Below, piece by piece: positions 22,827 to 33,419 of a stretch of 61,316 nucleotides of DNA (the stretch's first letter is position 1; the number at the start of each line of letters is the position of its first letter). Below the pieces are notes generated by a model, which saw nothing but the letters and a program-made list of their open reading frames with translations, did not search any database and was not told the DNA's origin. The position numbers and the translations under genes were made by a program. Source of the stretch: Flammula alnicola (taxonomy: Eukaryota; Basidiomycota; Agaricomycetes; Agaricales; Strophariaceae); the NCBI GenBank assembly GCA_015499995.1, contig JADNRV010000291.1, positions 1-61,316 of the forward strand, given 5' to 3'.

Positions 22827-24212
22827 ATGTCTACCCCAACCTCTGCTCCTGCTCAAGCGCCAGCGGTCGCCACGATGTCAGCAGCGGCATCCAAAATGCC
22901 TATGCCTTCATCAAGGGACGCACCCAAGTTTGACGCGGAAAAACCGGCAGAGTTGAATAGATTCATTAAGCGAATGGAAGATTTATACGCGAAGCATAAT
23001 GTTACAGACGATGATGAAAGAATTAGAACGCTGGGGAAATACGCGGATGCGCGCACGGAAAGAGAGTGGGAAACGCTGGAGAATTACAAAAGCAAAGATT
23101 GGAAGAGGTTCAAGAAAGAAGTTATTGAAGAATATGAAGAAGCCATGGACGAGGACAGAGGCTCGTTGAAAAGACTGCAAACTGTGTGCAAACAGCATCG
23201 CGGGATTAGCATGTCGGACTTGTCTGATCTCCAAGCGTTAAAACGCGCGTTCCGCGCAGAAGCCTTGAGACTCCAGGAAGAACCGGTACTGTTGTCTAAC
23301 CGCGAAGCTGTAGACATGTTCCTGTCATGCTTGACCCCCGAGTTCAGACAATTAATACAAAATCAACTGGACTTATTAGACAGAATCGGCACTAGCGCGG
23401 CTACTGCTGCTGTCCGACGACCAGAAGACAAGTACAAATTGAATGAGACCATTGACGCGGCGATTGACATGGCTAAGGGTTCGCGAGTCACATACAAAAA
23501 TGCGGACGGTGGAGGCGGCTATGAAAGGATCAGCTCTACCTCTATTAAAATCGAGGAAGTAAATCAAACGGTAGCCGCGCTCAAAGACCAGTTCAATATA
23601 CGCGAAAAACAACTAGAGGCGCGCGAAGCCAAAATGTCTAATCAGTTAGGCGAATTGGCACGTCTAATGCAACAACAGTCCACTATGCAGCGTCAAGTCA
23701 GCCAACAGCAGTTTATGCCTCCTATGGGTCCACCGTTACCACAGCTGTATAGACCACAGCAGCCGATGTACGCGGGAAACAATGCGCCTCGAAGCAGTGG
23801 ATGTTTCTACTGTGGCGAAGACGGTCATATGAAAAATGAATGTTCGCATCGTGCACATCACCTAGACGCTGGCTGGATCACTGTAGATTTGCTAGGGCGC
23901 GTCAGAATGATCGATGGGCGTCCCGTTCCATATGAAGGCGGAGCAACGACAAAAGAACGCGTAGAACACGCGTGTCAGAAAAAGACGACAGCGGCTCTAC
24001 AATCCGCAGCAAATAGAAACAGTTTCTATACTGGAGTAAATGCGCCGGGTATTATACAGTTAGCACAGATCGCTCAGCCGCAACCGCCCCAAACACAAGA
24101 TAAAGTAGAGGAATTATTGGACCTCCTTGACATAGAGGACGTACATCAATACCTTATTTCTCGCAGGACAAGGGGTGTTGAGTCTGAGGATCTGGAGGAT
24201 TCGGATTTCTGA
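22827..24212 (+). CDS. gag: Retrotransposon Gag (capsid/nucleocapsid)
   Basis: The frame is open from well upstream. The first in-frame ATG is at 22827, giving 461 aa, and there is no ATG between it and the upstream stop. The N-terminal half is a helical capsid-like region (DAPKFDAEKPAELNRFIKRM...). A coiled coil follows around residues 300-330, then a Gln/Met-rich linker. Near residue 375 there is one CCHC zinc knuckle, CFYCGEDGHMKNEC, for RNA binding. It packages element RNA into virus-like particles. The frame is intact, so this copy may still supply Gag. Confidence 0.9.
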   Translation: MSTPTSAPAQAPAVATMSAAASKMPMPSSRDAPKFDAEKPAELNRFIKRMEDLYAKHNVTDDDERIRTLGKYADARTEREWETLENYKSKDWKRFKKEVIEEYEEAMDEDRGSLKRLQTVCKQHRGISMSDLSDLQALKRAFRAEALRLQEEPVLLSNREAVDMFLSCLTPEFRQLIQNQLDLLDRIGTSAATAAVRRPEDKYKLNETIDAAIDMAKGSRVTYKNADGGGGYERISSTSIKIEEVNQTVAALKDQFNIREKQLEAREAKMSNQLGELARLMQQQSTMQRQVSQQQFMPPMGPPLPQLYRPQQPMYAGNNAPRSSGCFYCGEDGHMKNECSHRAHHLDAGWITVDLLGRVRMIDGRPVPYEGGATTKERVEHACQKKTTAALQSAANRNSFYTGVNAPGIIQLAQIAQPQPPQTQDKVEELLDLLDIEDVHQYLISRRTRGVESEDLEDSDF

Positions 24213-24220
24213 ACCGTTCA

Positions 24221-24811
24221 ATGAAGGGAATAGCTGGTGCTGGGAGAATGACTAAGTTCCCTTCATCGAAAGCCCCGGAGGACCTATATAATTTTAGTCA
24301 GACAAGAAACATGCGGAAAAACAAGAAAACAGTTGAAGTTGTAATACCACCAAGACCTGCGGCGAAACGCACGGTTAGAATTGCTGAACCTGAGGTCCAG
24401 GAATCCGCGGACACCCAACCGCCCCCAGAGTTGCCATTCCTCGAAGTCCCTCCACTCACCGAAGTTGCGAGAACAGACAAAGAGAGACCGGCGCCTGAGA
24501 AGGAAGGACCTGCGTACCGAACTCAGGCCCCAGTACAGAAAGGCGCGTTAAACCGAGAGGTTGCCGAAGCCATACTAAACACGCCTATTGGCGCAACAAT
24601 CGGTCAAGTGCTAGGGTCATCACCGGCAGTCATGAAAGAACAGCCATGTAAGCTAGAATTATATATGATACCTGGGCAGCCTGCCAATAAGGAGTGTACA
24701 TCTACAAGGCTAACAAGCCTGTTGGGCAGTTGCCCAACACTATGCAACATAATACCTACAGGCTGCCGGGGTGCCAGAGACGGCTTTGGTGCTTGTTGTT
24801 GGGGCGGGTGA
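24221..24811 (+). pseudogene. pol: Truncated start of Pol
   Basis: The frame opens 8 bp after the gag stop and in another frame. The first about 140 residues resemble the N-terminus of a Gypsy-type polyprotein (RMTKFPSSKAPEDLYNF, later LNTPIGATIGQVLGSSPAV). From about 24650 the sequence becomes unrelated and the frame soon stops. Protease, reverse transcriptase, RNase H and integrase are all absent. Confidence 0.75.
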
Positions 24812-24819
24812 TGGTAAAC

Positions 24820-25565
24820 AGGTGTCAACAATGCAAGAAATGATGCCCAGCACTGTATTTTGGGTGCTGCTCGTCGTCGGGGGCGCTTTTGGGCGTGGAA
24901 AAAAATCTAATAGGATCTATTAATATATTCTGACCTGCCCCCACCGTTTGCGCGCCTCGGGGAGGGCGGGGACGGGTGGATTGACGAGCATGGCTTTGGA
25001 TGACGTTCCTATTTGGGGCGGGGCTGCTGTCAAACAACCGTCAACAACGTGGGAAATGATGTCCGGGGTTGTATTTGGGCTCTTGCTCATCGTCGGGGGC
25101 GGTTCTGAGCACGGAAAAAAATCCAATGGGGTCCAGTAATATATTGCTACCCATTGCCGCCCCTTGCGCGCCTCATGGGGGGCGGGGATGGGTGGATTGA
25201 CGAGGATGACTTTGGATGACAGTCTAAAATTAGACGGAAAGCGCCCTAGTGTGATATTTTTAGATGCCAGCGCTTGTGCCTTCTCCGGTTCCTTTTCTGT
25301 AGATTAGATATGGGCCTGGTTTGTTATCTATAGATTAGATAGCCAAAAAGCGCCCACCTTGCCATTTTTAGATGCAGATGCTTGTGCCTCGACGCCTGTC
25401 TCTGTTATCTATAGATTTTGTATTTGGGCTCCTGCTCGTTGGTTTTGAGCACGGAAAAAAATACAATGAGGTCCCTTAATATATTGCCGCCCAATGCCGC
25501 CCTTTGCGTGCCTCACAGCGGGGCGGGAATAAATGGATTGGCACGGATGGGTTTGGATGACGTTC
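24820..25565 (+). repeat. Degenerate tandem repeat inside the retrotransposon
   Basis: Three related blocks (about 24822-25037, 25038-25220 and 25423-25562) share GGAAAAAAATCyAAT, TTAATATATT, GCGGG and GGATTGACGAG/GGCTTTGGATGACGTTCC. A second duplicated motif (AAAGCGCCC...TTTTTAGATGC...GCTTGTGCC) sits between the second and third. Non-coding filler replacing pol. Confidence 0.75.
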
Positions 25566-26419
25566 CAAAAATAACTGCACAGGTCCGGATATTTTTAGAG
25601 ACAATGATGGCATCACAGAATGGGATACCGGGCTTATTTTGGCGCTTGCACACCTTTCCTGTTAGAATTTTATTAAATAAAAAATCTATTCGTGATCTAC
25701 AAATAAGCATGACTCTAATAGTGTAATTCCCATCCCAAATTTCGAGGAGGAAGGGATGGATGGATCTTTATTCATCTGGATGATGCTACCCAGAATGGGA
25801 ACAATTGATGGGACCATATTGGGATGCCCAGGTCTGCTCCACTGGCTTGCTGCTCAAATAAATCAGTCGAAAATCTTTGATAAAAATGAATATATTATGT
25901 TTCACAAAGTAGTATTATACATCAATACTACTACTAGATAACGAAAATACCGTAACGGTGGGCGGCAATGCGCATATCAGGCGCAATCCGAGCAATAGTG
26001 GTGCGGCGTACAACCCCAGCCCATGGCAGCGGTGGGTTGTCCCCTCGCTCCCTCTCGCCTCCCACCCTTCTACCTCGTTGTTCGCTCCCGCGGCGTCGTT
26101 ATGGGTTTATCGTTGACCTTGCTGACCTTGCAGTGGGGTGCTCCCCTTGGGCGATGGCGGCGGCGCTGGGTCGTTGGCTCCCGGCGGGGTCTTCACTTGT
26201 CCTCCCCACCCATTTGTCGTCTCTTCGCGTCGTTACCCACGTGTGGCGTGGACGGCGAGCTAGGAGACATCGGGGCGTGGGTGGGGCAAGGGGAAAGGGA
26301 AAGCGGGGTGGGGCAGGCAGGGCAAGAGTGGAGGGTGGAGGTTGGAGGTAGGCGGTGGATCAGGAGGGGTGAAGCGCGGCGTCGTCGCTCCTGGGTGTTT
26401 CGTGAGGGGCCAGCATCTG
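25566..26419. other. Retrotransposon internal sequence without a recognised gene
   Basis: AT-rich at 25566-25950, then abruptly GC-rich from 25980. Plus-strand frames at 25968-26757 are mostly shadows of, or opposite to, the antisense gene. No domain seen. Confidence 0.45.
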
Positions 26420-27692
26420 CTACGCGAAGGGTGGGGACATGGCCTCTCCGCGAGCAGGAGCTGGCACTCTCGGCGGCGGTGCTGGGTCATCACCTACTTC
26501 GCCCCCATCTCCCTCGCCCTGCTTTGTCGCCCTCGTCGGTGTGGTATCCGAGCAGCGGCAGTCGTGCTGCTGCTCCTCCCACGTCGCCGTCGTTGTGGTA
26601 TCCGAGCAACAGCATTCATGCCACAAAGCTTGCGCTTTTGCTAGGAGGTCTTCCTGCGACAAAATTTTGGTACGGGCACGGGAAGGCGCGTACTTCGCCC
26701 TTTTTGATGGCCCTGCGGAGCCTGCGGGGCCGTCTTCTTCGTCACCTGAGCCCGTAACAATTGCCTTACTCTTGGCGAGTTGACGCTCGGAACGGCGTAC
26801 GCTGGACGCGCGCTTGCGTTTGCCCGCGGCTTTGGACGACGCAGGAAGTGGAGGCGTAGCTTCACGCGCGTTGATGTCACCCTCGGAAAAGCGAATTAAG
26901 GAGTCCAGATCTATGGTCAAACACCCGACTGTAAGCCAATGTGGAAGGAGTACAGGAACCAAGGAAAGCTTACCCGGCGCCTGGTCGACCTCCGTTTGGT
27001 GCGCAGACATGGCGGCCTGTCGTTGTAGTTCGGCCTGTTGAGCCGCTTCCTCTCGCTCAGCCTGCTCACGCAGGGCGGCTAGGCGGGCGCGTTCCTCGCG
27101 TGCTTTCTGAGCAGCGACCCGCCGGGTGTGTTCTTGTTGTTGCTTTCGCATGAAATCCTCAGCCAGTTTCTGTCGTTGCGGTGTAAACAGAAGAGCGCCA
27201 GCCGGGGCAGGTGGGAAAGTGTAGTCAAGGGGCAATGATTTCTGGAATAAAGATTAGTGTCAGTATTTGTCTGGCAGCATTAGGGTTGAAGAAACGTACC
27301 CGTGCTGGATTGTCAATAATCCAGTCCTCACACAGGAGCGCCGTAAGCTGATCGGGGGACAACAGCTTGGCGAGGTCCGCGTGAAGTCGGCGGAAAGCGT
27401 GAATGTCGTCGGGAATTAGGTATTCACTACCCACGATATCTGCAAAACATAAGAAACGACTCTGTCGACACAAAACAAGTCAGAATCTGCGTAAAAACGC
27501 GGACTTTGACTAAACACGCACCATGAAATACACCTGGCTCTGAAGAGCCGCGTAGGCGGAATCCGCGTTGATCTCATCCTGCAGGCAGTCCCGGAGTGCC
27601 GGGAGAGCAGGGCGAATAAACTGGTAAATGTCAAAAATACCAATGGCAGCGTCAAGGGTAGGCAAAGGAGATGGTTCCCGGGAAGAAGACAT
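26420..27692 (-). CDS. Antisense spliced gene carried inside the LTR retrotransposon
   Basis: Four exons on the strand opposite to gag: 27518-27692, 27300-27439, 26974-27241 and 26420-26910. All junctions are GT..AG and in phase, giving 357 aa. Residues 1-100 form a helical N-terminal region (LDAAIGIFDIYQFIRPALPA, later LLCEDWIIDNPARK). Residues about 125-185 are an Ala/Arg/Glu/Gln-rich coiled coil. A basic stretch (GKRKRASSVRRSERQLAKSK, about residue 225) looks like a nuclear localisation signal. The C-terminus is acidic and Gly/Pro-rich. I do not recognise the family. Introns survive in a cDNA-copied element only if the gene is antisense to the packaged RNA, as here. It is either a captured host gene or an accessory gene of the element. 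Confidence 0.72.
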
Positions 27693-28149
27693 GGTAGAAA
27701 CAGGTGGAAGGATTGAGGTTGGAATGTGAAAAACAATCGGTTGTTGAACTCAGCGTCCAAAACACGACGCGTTATTTATTAAGTCCCATCTGGTCTGTGC
27801 GCCAGCAGCAAACGACGCGGGATCTGGAAGAACAATGGGCGAGGGGTTCCACGCGCGGAGCATAAAGTTTGAACGACTGAGCGGTGCACGTACCTTGACT
27901 TCTAGACGGGCGCTAAAGTTTGAGGCAAAAACATACAATGGGCACGTGGGGAGATAAATAACGCCGTGACCAAATCTGGTGATGTGGCGAGGGACGGCTT
28001 GATCGGCACGATGGAGTAACGGTCTTGGACATTGCAGGAATGCTTAACAATCATGGAAAAATCTGTGCGGCACTTCGGCCAGCAACCAAGGCATAGGGAG
28101 AAGCACATTCGGATCACGCGGCATTGACTGGGGACAGTCAATATATTAA

Positions 28150-28161
28150 GTGTGGGGGAGA
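28150..28161 (+). other. Polypurine tract
   Basis: GTGTGGGGGAGA directly before LTR 2, the expected primer site for plus-strand DNA synthesis. Confidence 0.65.
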
Positions 28162-29604
28162 TGATAGGGCGCGGCGCGGTCCATCCGTGGAATTTTGCGA
28201 TTTCCCAATCAATCAACCTATTACACTAGGGAAACAAGGGTAGGCGGCATACCTCGTGCTGGCCGACTAAGTGGGTTACACGCGGGAAACCACATAACCA
28301 AGTACAACGGAAGTAACTATCTACGGTCCGGCGGGCCTAGCTAGTAAGCTCAGAAGTACGCGTAGAACTAAGGTTGATGCCAAAGAAGCATGACCTCCGT
28401 GTGTCCCTGCGAATCAAACAAGAGGCTTCGACTGGAGAGACCCGCGCAGAATGAGAATCCCGAAGCCTTGAGGCACGACTAGTCCAATATGGATACGGCG
28501 TTAGACGCGTCGATCGCGGGCCAAAGAACACATGACCAAGTGGTCCACATTGTCCCATACACCTATCTGTCCGTTATATGCGTAGAACGGCTGAGTAATT
28601 CGGTTCCGAACAAGCCGACCTCGCAGAGGCCAACTCATTGTGAAGCACGCGGGGAACGCCGCCATAGAGGTGGCGGCTCCGATTTAACCGACGACCGTGC
28701 CGCACCGGTAAAAGAGAAACCCGCGCTGAATGTGCCGTGCATCCCAATCGGGCAATAATGTGTCTAAATACGGACACAACTGTATTGACCCCAAAAGAGG
28801 GTGTTCCGCGACATAACAGTTCATCCTTGAAACCAAAACATATGCCAGAAACGGGGACTCACCAGTTACCGTTACCGAACGGACCCGCAATCACGACACC
28901 ATAAACCAGTAGAAATAGCGCTATTAGACGCGTAGAATCATATGCAACATGTAGGGGCTTGGCGCTCAGTAGGTATAAAATACGCTTGTAACGTACGTAG
29001 TAGAGTAGGCAATCCACCCCACAGTTGACGCTTTAAAACCAGTGAAAACACTTAAGGGAACGATTTAACCTCGTCGCACCGGACTTAATTTAATAAAGAC
29101 CAACATTTGACGCTTCAAAACAGCTTTGCGACCATTGCAAGCTTGAGAAGTAGTTAACCAGAGTTTGACGTGTGTTTCTGTAAAGTGTAGCGTGCGCCCG
29201 TCGTGACCACGTGAAAGTTGTAGCGCGATCCCATCGTGGTAGCGTGAAAGTTGTAGTGCATACTCGTCACGGTCACTGCATGAAAGTTACAGGTTGTTAA
29301 AGTCCAGTTAAAGTCAACAGTTCGTATCAGTCGTCAAGTTAAAGGAAGTCCAAGTCGGCATTGTTTTGAAGTTAGAAAGTCACCACACCAGTTCTACGGA
29401 ACTAAAACCCGCCCCATACCAAAACCCGCGTAGACTTGTTTACAAGTCGAAGCACTTCTCCTTTTTCATACTTTACCCCCGAGACTCGCACACAAGACTA
29501 CGTCTAGTCAAGTTGTTGGTTTTGTGGTTTGGTTGTGTTGAGTGTAGAGTTCTTTCTGCACCACTAGCTAGATCATTTCCAACATAGACGAAACCTAGCA
29601 CTTT
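28162..29604 (+). repeat. LTR 2 (3')
   Basis: Same length as LTR 1 with seven single-base differences, all transitions. One of the three ACGCGTAGAA motifs is mutated (ATGCGTAGAA). Confidence 0.93.
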
Positions 29605-29609
29605 AACGT
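29605..29609 (+). repeat. Target-site duplication AACGT, 3' copy
   Basis: It matches 21003-21007. The first three bases are also shared with the spacer after LTR 1, so part of the match is not independent. Confidence 0.55.
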
Positions 29610-29659
29610 GGCACAGGTTCACGCTGTACCTCCACATGACGACAATATGTCAGGACACG

Positions 29660-30485
29660 TCCTTCACCTCCCTCGCGTACAAAAGCAAGCCGGAGGTGGA
29701 TTTTTACTGCGTTTCGATGCCGTTCGGGTGTCCTCCACCTCCCTCGCATGCAAAAGCAAGCTGGAGGTGGTTTTGTGGCGTTTCGACGGTGTTCACACCT
29801 CCTCCACCCCCTCGTGTACAAAAGCGAGCGGAGGTGGACCTTTATCACATTTCGACGCCGTTCACACGTTCTCCACCTCCCTCGCATGCAAAAGCGAGCC
29901 GGAGGTGGTTTTTTATTGTGTTTCGACAATGTTCGTGCGTTCTCCACCTCCCTCGCGTGCAAAAGCGAGCCGGAGGTGGTTTTTACTGCGTTTCGACGCG
30001 GTTTGTGCGTCCTCCACCTCCCTCGCATGCCGGAGGTGGACCTTTATGGCGTTTTGACGCCGTTCGTGTGTCCTCCACCTCCCTTGCGTACAAAAGTGAG
30101 CAGAGGTGGGCCTTTATCATGTTTCAACACCGTTCGCGTGTTCTCCACCTCCCTCGCATGCAAAAGCAAGCCGGAGGTGGTTTGTATTACATTTCGACGA
30201 CGTTTGTGCATCCTCCACCTCCCTCGCATGCAAAAACGAGGTGGAGGTGGTTTTTATGGCGTTTCGACGCCGTTTGTGCGTCCTCCACCTCCCTCGCATG
30301 CAAAAGCAAGCCGGAGGTGGACCTTTATGGTGTTTCAACGCCGTTCTCACATTTTCCACCTCCCTCGCATGCAAATGCGAGTCGGAGGTGGTTCTGTCGC
30401 ATTTTGACGCTGTTAGGGCAAGCTGGAGGTCATTTCGACACCGTTCGCACCTCCTCCACCTCCCTCGCGTGCAAGAGTGGCCAGG
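29660..30485 (+). repeat. Minisatellite of about 70-bp hairpin units, about 12 copies
   Basis: Units start near 29661, 29731, 29801, 29870, 29941, 30011, 30071, 30141, 30211, 30281, 30352 and 30452. Each has CCACCTCC, CTCGC, a short loop (ATGCAAAA), GCGAG, then CCGGAGGTGG. This is a stem of 8 bp plus 5 bp. A spacer with TTCGACGCCGTT follows. Long frames run through it on both strands (up to 290 codons) because the unit lacks stops. They should not be called genes. Confidence 0.9.
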
Positions 30486-30539
30486 GTGGATCGTTAATCA
30501 CCTTTTGAGCATCAGAAAAACCGTCCTGCACCATTAGTT

Positions 30540-32992
30540 CGGGTGTATTTACATAGCCCAAATTAGGCTCGGCAGGTCTCCATAGGTTTGTATGCTCCTT
30601 CATAGACCTCTGTAGGCTATGTAGTAATGTATCTATTTAATAGCTACCTATAAATGCGAAATATAGGCTTGAGATGGAAGTACTACTAAAGTTGAATATT
30701 AAACTGAAAGTTCAAGCGAAAGAAAGGCAACGGCAAGCAAAGAGGTGAGGAAAGCCCAGCTTCCTTGAAGTTCCAGCTCCTCCTAGCTCCTCCCCGTCTC
30801 ATTTGTCACTATATTTGCCTCCTCACCACCTCGCGCATCGCTACCTCTCGTCAGGTCCTCTCATCCTCCTCTCCTGGTGGCCTCGGACCTCCTCGATGTT
30901 CCTCTATCCCGAGCCAACTCCTAAGCCTTCTATGATGCATCATGGTTCCGAGTCGAACGTTCAACCAGCGCCAAATCGAAACGTCCGTTCAAACTCCGAC
31001 ACACGTGATCATGTTGAACGTCTCAGAATGGTAAATCTTGTGTTGTTCAACTTCAACTTCTTGTTCTCATACCGCCATGTCCCCCACCTTTCAACTTGCA
31101 TTCGCTTGCACCTGGAGCACCGTTCAGTGTCGTTTGATTATGTTAAGTCAGGCAATATCCCTCGTTCACTTGCTTCCACAACCCCTGCTTGCCTTCATAC
31201 CGTATGCTGGCTCACTAACGGTGACTAACCCCCAGGTCATCCCAGTCATCACTGCCCCAGACGCCTACAGACCTCGAAGGTGCGGCCTGTGCTCGTTGGC
31301 TCATTGACAACAAGGAGACCCCGTAGATGGCTCGCCATCGCGCATTTTCAACCGGCAGACTGGCAAGTAGCAACTACGTCGATGGGTGAAGCAGACCACG
31401 GGAGTGAGGATGGATGAACAGCATTGCAATTTAAAGGTATGTGGTTAGCTTTCTACATCAACATCACTAACTCACCCCTTCTGCCAATATATCGCAAAGG
31501 TGGGGCTCGGCCACAATGAGACCTATGTGCAGTACGTGAGATTAACCCCTCTGTGATCCTTCTAACCCCTCCACCTTCTTGTGCAGATATGGGCTTAATC
31601 CACCCAATGGTGGCTCAGCGCAAGGGAGATCCCACTCACACCTAGTCCTGTTTCGCCCCTCCATCACTGTTCCGTGTATGGACAACTGAACTTCATATAT
31701 CATGGCAGGTAAGCACATACCTATTCCCCTTTCATTTGCTGGCCTAACCCTCGCCATTTACTAAAGAAGTTAAGGATCTCCTGAGCATCACGAGCAGGAT
31801 TCTGTCGCTGGTTTGGATTGCGCAACGCAAGCTTGGTGTTGTTGATGTGGCTCTTCTTGTGTCTATGTTCTTGAAAATCATGACTGAACTTCCGAAGATG
31901 TCAGTCTGCAGAGGATTAACACCTGTCATTATTATATACAAGTATACCCAGTACTACCGCTGTATTAGATATTATTAATATAATATTGTGTATTGTCTAA
32001 ACTTCCCTATGAGTACCTATAGGTGCTAAAAGCCTCTAGAATCTGAAACCTATTGTGACCTACCGCCACCTATAGAGGAGACATCTCGACTTACAATGAC
32101 CTATATAGTAGGGGGTTGCCTAGCCGGCCATTCAACCTATGTAGGTCTATCTAGCCTAGGTAGGTATCTACCGTTTTCCTGATGAATAACACTTAACCTG
32201 GTCCTCGTTTTGCCATGCGAAGCAATGGCCCTCATCCCTCCAAGTTAAATACTACAGCAGCATCACATCAGGAAATCGGGGAAATTCCGATTTAGCAATA
32301 TGACGATCACGAGCCTGTCACAATATTATAACGCCCTGACAACAGCTCATAACCAGCTATCTGCTGTCCATAGAATTGTAGCGATATCACAGATTGGCTG
32401 CAACATTCCTTTTGAAATATGAGGCAGTTATAATGTGGCAAGGAGGTTGTAATTACATAGTGAGGTGGCTACCAGGTTCATGGGGAAATCACAGATTTCA
32501 CGTCAGATGTTGAATTGTTCACCACCCATTATGATGATTATACAAGATTGGAGACCAAATATAACACGGGTATAAGCTGGCAAACAAGTCACATTTCATT
32601 CCAAGGAGGAGATATTTTTTCAACCGGCAAATGAAACGTTGTCATTGAAACTTGTGTGCCAGATGCGAAATAAATATGCTAAAGTAAAGTGTAAGCATAA
32701 TTAAATCACCAAAGTCCTCATGGTGATTGGGAGGGAGAAGACGGTACGCCCTGTGAGCAATGAGATGTGATACTTATGCAAGTACTGTAAATGCATTGCG
32801 CAGCAATACATAATATATTTTAAAGGTTGATCAGATTCATGACCCGAGCGCGAGGGCAAATGGCGCTGTGGCGGGCGCCGCGCGATAGAAATTTCTTTGC
32901 AAGTTCATTCAAACTCCGGCACACGTGACTTTGTTGATATAAGTTCAATTCACGTCGTTGACTCGATTTCAACTTGAACTTGTCTTCTTACC
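30540..32992. other. Decayed, gene-poor sequence
   Basis: It holds fragments of a spliced gene-like sequence (a frame from 30897 ending in a GTAAAT donor at about 31030, and small exons with GT..AG borders around 31435-31590). They resemble 32900-33660. Elsewhere AT-rich with no gene. Confidence 0.4.
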
Positions 32993-33000
32993 CTCACTAC
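32993..33000 (+). repeat. 8-bp target-site duplication, left copy
   Basis: CTCACTAC, repeated exactly at 33412-33419. Confidence 0.85.
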
Positions 33001-33411
33001 TAGTGTTGGGCACGGGTGCCGACACCCGTGCGGGTTTGCGGGTACGGGTGTGGCGGGTGCGGGTGCGGGTGCACTTTGAGTGACCCTCAGCCAACCCGCA
33101 CCCGTGCGCCTGGGTCACGGGTTTTCGGCGGCACACGGGAAACTCCGAAATGTGTCAAATATGTTCTTTAGTTACTTGAATAAATAATTATGTAATGTAG
33201 TTGCCAAAATTTATTCTAATTCTAATTCAACATTGCACAAATTCTCACGATGCCCCCATCAAACCCGCACGGGTTTCTGTACCCACGGGTCCCGTGCAAA
33301 CCCGCACCTGCAAGCACGGGATCCCATACCCGTGGCCACGGGTGCGGGTTTTGGTGGGTACGGGTGCGGGTCGACAAAAATTCGCCCGCGGGTTACCCGT
33401 GCCCATCACTA
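33001..33411. mobile_element. Non-autonomous hAT-type MITE, 411 bp
   Basis: Terminal inverted repeats TAGTGTTGGGCACGGGT (33001-33017) and ACCCGTGCCCATCACTA (33395-33411) match with one mismatch in 17. An exact 8-bp target duplication flanks the element. Both features define hAT elements. There is no transposase. The interior is built of GGGTGCGGGT-like repeats at both ends around an AT-rich core (33150-33240), giving G-quadruplex potential. Confidence 0.88.
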
Positions 33412-33419
33412 CTCACTAC
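33412..33419 (+). repeat. 8-bp target-site duplication, right copy
   Basis: CTCACTAC directly after the element. Confidence 0.85.

Larger units (their letters stand above)
21008..29604 (+). mobile_element. Non-autonomous LTR retrotransposon (Ty3/Gypsy-like gag), complete
   Basis: Two 1443-bp LTRs (21008-22450 and 28162-29604) in direct orientation, a TGG-starting primer-binding site just after LTR 1 (TGGAGCCCACTGCG from 22454), and a polypurine tract (GTGTGGGGGAGA) directly before LTR 2. Gag is intact. Pol is cut short near its start and replaced by about 3.5 kb of unrelated sequence that includes an antisense spliced gene. The LTRs differ at only seven positions (about 0.5%), so the insertion is recent. 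It would need reverse transcriptase and integrase from another copy. Confidence 0.93.

Noticed and set aside
25968..26757. Plus-strand frames of 127 and 244 codons in the retrotransposon
   Set aside because: Arg/Gly/Pro-rich translation of GC-rich DNA, overlapping the spliced antisense gene that has better evidence.
28489..28758. LTR frames of 67-89 codons present in both LTRs
   Set aside because: They are duplicated because the LTR is duplicated. Frames overlap on both strands and show no domain.
29608..30537. Long open frames (up to 290 codons) in the minisatellite, on both strands
   Set aside because: They are a by-product of a stop-free repeat unit and are open in several phases at once. 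There is no domain and no splice or start context.
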